Source of the DNA: JAAYZM01 sp964510785
Lineage (GTDB): Bacteria; Actinomycetota; Actinomycetes; Actinomycetales; Cellulomonadaceae
Direction: 5' to 3'
Length of the DNA stretch: 15,946 nucleotides
Assembly (NCBI GenBank): GCA_964510785.1
Contig: CAZECM010000068.1
Coordinates: 1 to 15,946, forward strand
The notes under the pieces are model-generated. The model ran no database searches, was not told the DNA's origin, and saw only the letters and a program-made list of their open reading frames with translations. Shown here piece after piece: positions 6,474 through 12,821 of this stretch (its first letter is position 1; the number at the start of each line of letters is the position of its first letter). Both the position numbers and the translations under genes were made by a program.

Positions 6474-7612
6474 GGCTGTACCCCTCGTTCGGCGGGCGCA
6501 GGCGCGAGCGCGGGTGCGGGGGCAAGCACGGGCGTGGACGCGGGAGTGAGCGCAGGCTCAGGCGCAGGAGCGAGCGCAGGCGTGGCCGAGACGACCGCGC
6601 CCTCGACACCCAGGCGGCCCGCGAGCGCCTCCCAGCCCGGCCCGGGATGCACGGCGCCGCCGGAGTCGACCCGCAGCGCATCGACCACCTCGAGCTCGCC
6701 GCCGAACGCGCGCCGCACGGTCGCGACCTCGACGAGCCGGCGCACACCCCCGTCGCGGCGCAGGTGCAGCACGGCGTCGAACGCGGCCGTGGCTTGTGCG
6801 GCGACGGCGCCCCGGTCGAGGCCGGCGAGCGCGCCGAGCGCCTCGAGCCGCGCGGGCACCTGCCCGGCCGAGCCCGCGTGCAGGGTCGCGCACCCGCCCT
6901 CGTGCCCCGTGGTGAGCGCGGAGAGCACCTCGCGCAGCTCGGGCCCGCGCGCCTCGCCCAGCACGATGCGGTCGGGCCGCATCCGCAGCGCCGCCCGGAC
7001 GAGCTGGTCGAGCCCGACGGCACCGACGCCCTCGACGTTCGCCCGGCGCGCCGCGAGGTGGACCACGTGCGGGTGGTCCGGTTCGAGCTCGACGGCCTCC
7101 TCGATGATGACGATCCGCTCGCGGGGGTCCGCGAGCGCGAGCAGTGCGGCGAGCAGCGTCGTCTTGCCCGTACCCGTCGCGCCCGTGACGAGCAGGTTGG
7201 CGCGCCGCGCGACGAGCGCCCGCAGCACCGGCTCGAGCCGCGGTGCGACCGTGCCCGAACCCACGATCTCCGCGAGGGAGAAGGCCCGCCCCCGCGGGAC
7301 GCGCAGGCTGATCGCCGTGCAGGCCGTGGCGAGCGGGGGCAGGACGGCGTGCAGCCGCACCCCGCTCGGCAGGCGGGCGTCGGCGACGGGGCTCGCGTCG
7401 TCGAGCCGTGCCCCACCGGCCGCCGCGAGCCGGACCGCGAGCGCGCGCACCCGGGTCGGGTCGCCGAGGTCCACGTCAGAGCGCTCGAGACCGGCACCTC
7501 GGTCGAGCCACACCTCGCGCGGTCCGTTGACGAGCACGTCGGTGACGCCGGGTGTCTCGAGCAGCGGCTGGAGCGGACCGGCAAGCGGTCCGTCGGGGCC
7601 GACGGCGGTCAC
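6470..7612 (-). CDS. tadA: TadA/CpaF-type pilus and secretion ATPase
   Basis: A 380-residue hexameric motor ATPase of the VirB11/GspE family that powers Flp pilin assembly from the cytoplasmic side. An N-terminal domain (VTDVLVNGPREVWLDRG, 22-39) precedes Walker A GATGTGKT (144-151), the acidic VIIEEAVELE (168-177), the Walker B region RMRPDRIVLGEARG (210-223), and the His box GHEGGCATLHA (236-246). All key motifs are intact. It fits the actinobacterial 'helicase/secretion neighbourhood ATPase' family. The GTG start overlaps the CpaE-like stop (GTGA) and its stop overlaps tadB the same way. Unusual: residues 343-375 form a low-complexity Ala/Pro tail (repeats such as LAPAP), probably disordered, of unknown use. 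Confidence 0.94.
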   Translation of the reverse strand: MTAVGPDGPLAGPLQPLLETPGVTDVLVNGPREVWLDRGAGLERSDVDLGDPTRVRALAVRLAAAGGARLDDASPVADARLPSGVRLHAVLPPLATACTAISLRVPRGRAFSLAEIVGSGTVAPRLEPVLRALVARRANLLVTGATGTGKTTLLAALLALADPRERIVIIEEAVELEPDHPHVVHLAARRANVEGVGAVGLDQLVRAALRMRPDRIVLGEARGPELREVLSALTTGHEGGCATLHAGSAGQVPARLEALGALAGLDRGAVAAQATAAFDAVLHLRRDGGVRRLVEVATVRRAFGGELEVVDALRVDSGGAVHPGPGWEALAGRLGVEGAVVSATPALAPAPEPALTPASTPVLAPAPALAPAPAERGVQP

Positions 7613-8385
7613 AGCTCCGCCATCGCGCGCGCGGCGAGCCGGGCGAGCGGACCACGGGGCGGCGGCCCGAGCCCGTGCTCGAGCGCCGAGTCGAGCCGGC
7701 GGTCAGCCCGGCCCGCCGCGGCGACGGGCAGGTCCGCCACGTGCGCGAGCTCGAGCACCCCGAGCCCGCCCGGTGCCGGACCGCGCACCACGAGCCGCAC
7801 GTCACCGTGCACCCCCGCGAGCCGGTCACGCCACCGCAGCACCCCGGCGGCCGAGCGCACGTCCCGCGGTGCCACGACCAGCACGGTGTCGGCAGCGGCC
7901 AGCACCGGGTCCGCACCGGCCGGCGCGGCGCCGTCCTCGCCGCAGGTCCCGACGTCGAGCACCACGAAGCTGCCGGTGCGCGCAAGGTCGGTCACGACCT
8001 CGGCCCGCACCGCGGCGGGCGGCCCGGGGAGCAGGCGGTCGCGAGCGAGGACCCGCACGCCGGCCCACTCCGGCAGCTCGACGAGCGCGGCGCCCGCTCC
8101 CATCCCGTGCGCAAGGTCGGGCCAGCGGGGACCTGGTTCGTGCTCGAGCCCGAGCAGCACGTCGAGACCGGCACCGGTCGCGAGGTCGACGAGCACCACC
8201 GCGCCCCGCCGTCGTCGGCCACCACCGCCACCACCACGCGACCCGCCGCGCCCCGCACCGTCTCGACCCCTTCCACCCCGACCCACCGGGCCCCGCGCGG
8301 CCACCGCCCGCGCGAGCGCCGCCGCGAACGACGACGCGCCCGCCCCACCGCGTGCCGCCACCACGGCCACCGTCTGCTCGCTCAC
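7609..8385 (-). CDS. CpaE/Ssd-like MinD-family protein, short form with Arg/Gly-rich insert
   Basis: A 258-residue P-loop protein at the head of the tad operon. Relatives (CpaE/TadZ; mycobacterial Ssd) position the pilus machine or influence septum placement. The protein begins directly at the P-loop strand (VAVVAARGGAGASS, 6-19); the receiver-like N-terminal domain of CpaE proteins is absent. The deviant Walker A usually reads KGGxGKS/T; here both lysines are replaced (RGGAGASS), so ATP turnover is doubtful. Later motifs are recognisable: VVLVDLATGAGLDVLLG (63-79) and FVVLDVGTCG (140-149). Residues 32-60, between helix 1 and strand 2, are an Arg/Gly-rich insertion (GRGGRGRDGAGRGG and on). 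The GTG at 8385 is chosen because upstream codons antisense the HAD gene. Ribosome site weak (AGGATCGGGGC). Confidence 0.87.
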   Translation of the reverse strand: MSEQTVAVVAARGGAGASSFAAALARAVAARGPVGRGGRGRDGAGRGGSRGGGGGGRRRRGAVVLVDLATGAGLDVLLGLEHEPGPRWPDLAHGMGAGAALVELPEWAGVRVLARDRLLPGPPAAVRAEVVTDLARTGSFVVLDVGTCGEDGAAPAGADPVLAAADTVLVVAPRDVRSAAGVLRWRDRLAGVHGDVRLVVRGPAPGGLGVLELAHVADLPVAAAGRADRRLDSALEHGLGPPPRGPLARLAARAMAEL

Positions 8386-8434
8386 GCCCCGATCCTGACG
8401 GCCAGCACCCGGCCCGCGCCGATACCGCCAGTTC

Positions 8435-8449
8435 ACCTGTGGAACACCC
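8435..8449 (-). promoter_or_regulatory. 15-bp motif GGGTGTTCCACAGGT, copy 1 (upstream of the tad operon)
   Basis: Identical to 5376-5390 and in the same orientation, 49 bases upstream of the CpaE-like start. On the minus strand GTGTTC (8447-8442) and TATCGG (8424-8419) would form a -35/-10 pair with a 17-base spacer, but the match is weak. The site also sits where a -35 of the divergent HAD promoter would be, so one bound protein could affect both directions. Confidence 0.5.
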
Positions 8450-8468
8450 GTGTGTCGGGGGTGCCGGT

Positions 8469-8480
8469 TAGGCTCGGCGC
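8469..8480 (+). promoter_or_regulatory. -10 box TAGGCT of the HAD gene, leaderless geometry
   Basis: TAGGCT at 8469-8474 is a good TANNNT -10. Six bases later, at 8481, is an ATG, placing the expected transcription start on or next to that codon. The ATG opens a five-codon ORF that overlaps the HAD start. No convincing -35 is seen, which is common for this promoter class in actinobacteria. Confidence 0.55.
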
Positions 8481-8498
8481 ATGCGAGAGCGGACGTGA
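8481..8498 (+). CDS. Possible leaderless five-codon upstream ORF (MRERT)
   Basis: ATG 8481 begins MRERT and stops with TGA at 8496-8498, overlapping the GTG start of the HAD gene (8495) as GTGA. If the message begins at 8481, ribosomes loading on this ATG would end on the HAD start and reinitiate there, which would explain the weak HAD ribosome site. The peptide itself need not matter. Alternatively the ATG is a chance codon and GTG 8495 is reached by its GAGAGCGG sequence. Confidence 0.35.
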   Translation: MRERT

Positions 8499-9331
8499 GC
8501 GAGCGGCGCGCGAGACCAGCCCCTGTGCTGAGCTCTGCCCCGGACGCGCCGCGCAGCGCGGCGTTCTTCGACCTCGACAAGACGATCATCGCGACCACGT
8601 CGGCCACCGCGTTCTCCCGCCCCTTCCTCGCGGGCGGCCTCATCACGCGCGGGGACATGCTCCGCACCGCCTACGCGCAGTTCCTCTACCTCGTGGGCGG
8701 GGCCGACGCCGAGCAGACCGAGCGCTTGCGGGCGCGACTGTCCGCCGTGTCGACCGGGTGGGACGTGGACCAGGTGCGGGCGATCGTGGCCGAGACGCTC
8801 CACGAGCACATCGACCCGGTCGTCTACGCGGAGGCCGTCGAGCTCATCGCGGAGCACCACGCGGCCGGGCAGGACGTCGTGGTCGTGTCCGCCTCCGGCA
8901 CCGAGGTCGTGGAGCCGATCGCCGCGCTCATCGGGGCGGACCACGTGGTCGCGACGCGCCTCTCCGTGGCGGACGGCCGGTACACGGGCGAGATCGACTT
9001 CTACTGCTACGGCGAGAACAAGGCCGTCGCGGTCCGCGAGCTCGCCGAGCGCGAGGGCTACGACCTCGCCGTGAGCTACGCGTACTCCGACTCGATCACG
9101 GACACCCCCATGCTCGAGTCCGTGGGGCACGGCATCGTCGTGAACCCGGACCGGACGCTGCGTCGTCTCGCCGAGGAGCGCGGCTGGGAGGCCGTGCGGT
9201 TCACCCACCCGCAACCCCTGTCCGAGCGGCTGCGGCCCGTCGCCCCGGCGGCCGCCGTCGGCGGAGCCGCGCTCGCCCTGGGTGCGGCGGCACTCGTGTG
9301 GCGCGCGGTCCGGCGGCGGCGCGGGGCATAG
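8495..9331 (+). CDS. HAD-IB family phosphatase (SerB/CicA-like) with C-terminal membrane helix
   Basis: A 278-residue haloacid-dehalogenase-type hydrolase. Motif I is FFDLDKT (Asp26 nucleophile, Asp28 acid/base), motif II VVVSASG (Ser132 region), motif III Lys176 (ENKAVAV), and motif IV YSDSITDTPML (Asp199, Asp203). All catalytic residues are present. The family includes phosphoserine phosphatase-like enzymes, but the substrate cannot be read here. Residues about 250-269 (PAAAVGGAALALGAAALVW) followed by RAVRRRR form a C-terminal membrane anchor with a basic cytoplasmic end, so the enzyme probably works at the membrane. HAD-IB genes are regular neighbours of the helicase/tad block. GTG 8495 is chosen for its overlap with the short upstream ORF; GTG 8525 is an alternative. 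It diverges from the tad operon across 109 bases. Confidence 0.9.
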   Translation: MSERRARPAPVLSSAPDAPRSAAFFDLDKTIIATTSATAFSRPFLAGGLITRGDMLRTAYAQFLYLVGGADAEQTERLRARLSAVSTGWDVDQVRAIVAETLHEHIDPVVYAEAVELIAEHHAAGQDVVVVSASGTEVVEPIAALIGADHVVATRLSVADGRYTGEIDFYCYGENKAVAVRELAEREGYDLAVSYAYSDSITDTPMLESVGHGIVVNPDRTLRRLAEERGWEAVRFTHPQPLSERLRPVAPAAAVGGAALALGAAALVWRAVRRRRGA

Positions 9332-9444
9332 GCGCACTCGGGACCAAGGCCCCTGGGAACCCGCGGCTCCGAGCCGTCGTCGAGCGTGCCCGGGAGATTC
9401 ATCCTCGGGGTCGCGCTCCCACCGGTTGTGGCCCCGGCAGTGCT

Positions 9445-9580
9445 GGGGTATCAATGAAGAACAACAGAATCGAGCAGCGGGAACCCACGCGCGACTAGTC
9501 CACGCATAGGACTTGCCGACCGGACCACGGGTCCCCCACCGGCGCACACCCCCCTTGCACGCTTGATACCCCGCTGCTCG
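9445..9580. repeat. Two interlocked 10-bp inverted repeats
   Basis: GGGGTATCAA (9445-9454) is the exact complement of TTGATACCCC (9563-9572), and CGAGCAGCGG (9471-9480) of CCGCTGCTCG (9571-9580). The two right arms are contiguous, sharing two bases, while the left arms are 16 bases apart. As RNA the order a-b-a'-b' would give a pseudoknot or competing pairings. As DNA it may be an inverted, partly deleted duplication. Two exact 10-mers side by side are unlikely by chance even at this GC content. Confidence 0.6.
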
Positions 9581-9652
9581 ACCTGTTGACGACGGCGTCC
9601 CTACCCCCTGGGGCGCCGTCTCCTCGCGTCCGGGCCTACTGCCCCGGCCGCC

Positions 9653-9704
9653 CTCTTCGGGTGATGCCCGAAGGGTTGCGCCCGGATATCAGTCGCAACC
9701 CTTC
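9653..9704 (+). ncRNA. Alternative-hairpin element (possible leader RNA or attenuator)
   Basis: Hairpin A pairs CTTCGGG (9655-9661) with CCCGAAG (9667-9673) over a 5-base loop, extendable by two pairs. Hairpin B pairs GAAGGGTTGCG (9670-9680) with CGCAACCCTTC (9694-9704), a perfect 11-bp stem with a 13-base loop. They share 9670-9675, so only one can form at a time. This is the architecture of a switch or attenuator, but no known family was recognised, no T-run follows, and the next gene begins 306 bases downstream. It could equally act on the other strand. Confidence 0.35.
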
Positions 9705-9815
9705 TAGCAACTGGCGCGGCAGCGCTGTGCTCGCGGGCGACCCCCCCCCGTTGGGGCAACGCTCGCGCGCTGTCCGTCCGCGCACTGCCTGGTACTCAAC
9801 TGACATAACCCCCGG

Positions 9816-9839
9816 GACACGCCGGGCGACACGCCGGGG
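9816..9839. repeat. Tandem 12-bp repeat
   Basis: GACACGCCGGGC at 9816-9827 is followed directly by GACACGCCGGGG at 9828-9839, identical in 11 of 12 bases. It lies just downstream of a possible extended -10 (TGACATAAC, 9801-9809). It may be a tandem protein-binding site or chance in GC-rich sequence. Confidence 0.45.
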
Positions 9840-10010
9840 AACGACCACGCGTCGTCACTCTGGCACCAAGGAGTGCGCGGACGGCCAGAGAGAGGCCGGA
9901 CGGCGAGGTCGGCCTGGGAGCTGGTGCCTGGAAAGACTAGGAGGTGTGTGGAGGGCGAGCGGGGCGGGGTGGGATGACCGGGCGACCTCAGTCAGGGGCA
10001 TGATGGGGGG

Positions 10011-11441
<1,431 letters not shown>

Positions 11442-11469
11442 GCACCACGGAGCGAGGCACGACGACGAC

Positions 11470-11489
11470 GGCGCCCGCCGCCGGGCGTC
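11470..11489. terminator. GC-rich hairpin between convergent malic enzyme and OYE genes
   Basis: GGCGCCCG (11470-11477) pairs with CGGGCGTC (11482-11489) over the 4-base loop CCGC, an eight-pair stem with one G-U pair. It sits in the 46-base gap between convergent genes and overlaps the OYE stop codon. It lacks a T-run on either strand, so it is only a weak candidate for a bidirectional terminator. Confidence 0.35.
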
Positions 11490-12567
11490 ACCGGCTCCGG
11501 AGCTGCGCCCGTGCGAGCTGCGGCTGCCACCCGGCACGCTCGACGGGCACACCCAGCTCGTGGGCTGCCCGCAGCGCCCAGCGCGGTTCGCGCAGCGCCG
11601 CCCGGCCGAGCAGCACGGCGTCCGCCGCCCCGTCGACGAGCACCTGCTCCGCCTGCTGCGGCGTCGTGATGAGGCCGACGGCGCTCACCGGCACCCCGGA
11701 GCCCTCGCGCACGAAGCGCGCCGCCGGCACCTGGTACCCGGGACCCACCGGAATCTCTGCCAGCACGTTTCCCCCCGTCGAGACGTCCACGAGGTCCACC
11801 CCGACGGCGGCGAGCTCCTTGGCGAGCTGCGCACTGTCCTCGACGGTGAGGCCGCCGTCGCTCCAGTCGGTCGCGGAGATCCGGGTGAACAGCGCGCGGT
11901 GGTCCGGCCACTCGGCGCGCACGGCCGCCGCGACCTGGACCGCCAGGCGCATGCGGTTCTCGAGGCTGCCGCCGTACTCGTCGGTGCGGGTGTTGGACAG
12001 CAGAGAGAGGAACTCGTGCAGCAGGTACCCGTGGGCAGCGTGCACCTCGACCACGTCGAAGCCCGCCGCGAGCGCGCGCCGCGCAGCCGCCGCGAACTGC
12101 CCGGGGACGGCGTCGATCTCCTCGCGCGTCATCGCGGCCGGCACCGCGAGTCCCGGGAACGGTTCGGCGGACGGGCCGTGGGTGGGCCAACCACCGTCGG
12201 CCACGGGCACGGAACCGGAGCCCTCGGCCCACGGCCAGTACGTCGACGCCTTGCGTCCCGCGTGCGCGAGCTGCACCCCGATGAGCGTGCCGCGCGCGTG
12301 AGCGAAGTCGGTGACCCACCGCCACGCGGCGACGTGGGCGTCGTTCCACAGCCCCGTGTCGCGGGGAGAGATACGGCCCTCGGGCACGACGGCGGTCGCC
12401 TCGGCGAGGACGAGCCCGAAGCCGCCCGTCGCGAGCGTGCCGAGGTGCGCGAGGTGCCAGTCGCCCACCACGCCGTCCTCCGCGGAGTACTGGCACATCG
12501 GGGCGACCCACGCACGGTTGGGGAACTGGGTGCCGCGCAACGTCAGCGGCTCGAAGAGCAGGCTCAT
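11488..12567 (-). CDS. Old Yellow Enzyme family NADH:flavin oxidoreductase, YqjM-like
   Basis: A 359-residue FMN-binding TIM-barrel ene-reductase. Visible are VAPMCQYSAEDG with Cys25 and Tyr27 (the Cys that tunes FMN in the YqjM class), QLAHAGRKAS (99-108), substrate-binding His176 and His179 with Tyr181 in VHAAHGYLLHEF, and SNTRTDEYGGSLENR (191-205). Near the end VSAVGLITTP and GAADAVLLGRAAL match the FMN phosphate-binding region. Enzymes of this class reduce activated C=C bonds with NAD(P)H, often in detoxification; the natural substrate is unknown. ATG 12567 fits the usual start (MSLLFEPLTLRG), although its ribosome site is poor. It follows the MFS small-subunit gene by 79 bases on the same strand and may be co-transcribed with it. 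Confidence 0.94.
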   Translation of the reverse strand: MSLLFEPLTLRGTQFPNRAWVAPMCQYSAEDGVVGDWHLAHLGTLATGGFGLVLAEATAVVPEGRISPRDTGLWNDAHVAAWRWVTDFAHARGTLIGVQLAHAGRKASTYWPWAEGSGSVPVADGGWPTHGPSAEPFPGLAVPAAMTREEIDAVPGQFAAAARRALAAGFDVVEVHAAHGYLLHEFLSLLSNTRTDEYGGSLENRMRLAVQVAAAVRAEWPDHRALFTRISATDWSDGGLTVEDSAQLAKELAAVGVDLVDVSTGGNVLAEIPVGPGYQVPAARFVREGSGVPVSAVGLITTPQQAEQVLVDGAADAVLLGRAALREPRWALRAAHELGVPVERAGWQPQLARAQLRSR

Positions 12568-12646
12568 GCCGGCCCAACACCGGTGTCGCCGAGAAACCTT
12601 CCCGGGCGATGACGACGTCTCGCGGAGCGGACCCCCGCGGTCGGTG

Positions 12647-12820
12647 CTAACCGAAGAGCGCGGCAGCCTTGATCGCCGTCTGCACGATCCCGTAGGCGAG
12701 CAGGCCGGCGACGAACACCCACAGCCCGCTCGCGACTAGGCGGGTGGTGCGCGGTGTGCCCGCGCGAGGTGTCACCCCGGCAGCGGACGGGGCGACCTCG
12801 TGGTCGAGGGTCGTGGTCAT
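12647..12820 (-). CDS. MFS transporter small subunit (single-helix peptide)
   Basis: A 57-residue protein starting MTTTLDHEVAPSAAGVTPRA, with a hydrophilic N-terminal third, one membrane helix (LVASGLWVFVAGLLAYGIVQ, about 28-47) and a short TAIKAAALFG tail. ATG 12820 lies one base after the stop of the MFS gene and has a clean ribosome site (GGAGG, plus-strand 12828-12832), so it is surely translated with the carrier. Short one-helix proteins encoded just after OFA-type carriers are annotated in actinobacteria as 'MFS transporter small subunit'. Its role is presumably to stabilise or tune the carrier, but I know of no defined mechanism. Confidence 0.85.
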   Translation of the reverse strand: MTTTLDHEVAPSAAGVTPRAGTPRTTRLVASGLWVFVAGLLAYGIVQTAIKAAALFG

Positions 12821-12821
12821 G

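Larger units (their letters stand above)
9332..10010. other. 679-base gene-free region with several inverted repeats
   Basis: Between the HAD stop and the malic enzyme start I find no convincing gene: open frames here have no recognisable domain, poor starts, or are shorter than 20 codons. The region holds a small dyad CGGCTCCGAGCCG (9364-9376), a pair of overlapping inverted repeats (9445-9580), GACGGCG/CGCCGTC arms (9591-9620), two mutually exclusive hairpins (9653-9704), a 12-base tandem repeat (9816-9839), CTCTGGC/GCCAGAG arms (9858-9890) and GGCACCA/TGGTGCC arms (9862-9928). It could be a long leader, a small RNA gene or a decayed gene or mobile element. No known riboswitch class, tRNA, tmRNA, RNase P or SRP RNA was recognised. 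Confidence 0.6.

Noticed and set aside
8435..8449. DnaA box interpretation of the 15-bp motif
   Set aside because: Only 7 of 9 bases match, two isolated copies 3 kb apart do not make an origin, and both copies are placed like promoter elements.
4209..8471. Plus-strand open frame of 1420 codons across the tad operon
   Set aside because: It is antisense to seven recognisable tad genes; its translation is Arg/Pro/Ala-rich with no domain, a common artefact of high-GC coding DNA.
8386..8667. ATG-started N-terminal extension of the CpaE-like protein (352 residues)
   Set aside because: The extension is antisense to the HAD catalytic domain and control region and shows no receiver-domain features; GTG 8385 is more likely.
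9454..9498. 14-codon ORF MKNNRIEQREPTRD
   Set aside because: No clear ribosome site and it overlaps the inverted-repeat arm; too short to support from sequence alone.
9655..9675. Resemblance of CGGGTGATGCCCGAAGGG to the 3' part of a TPP riboswitch
   Set aside because: The conserved CTGAGA-type core and other helices are absent, and the downstream gene is not in thiamine metabolism.
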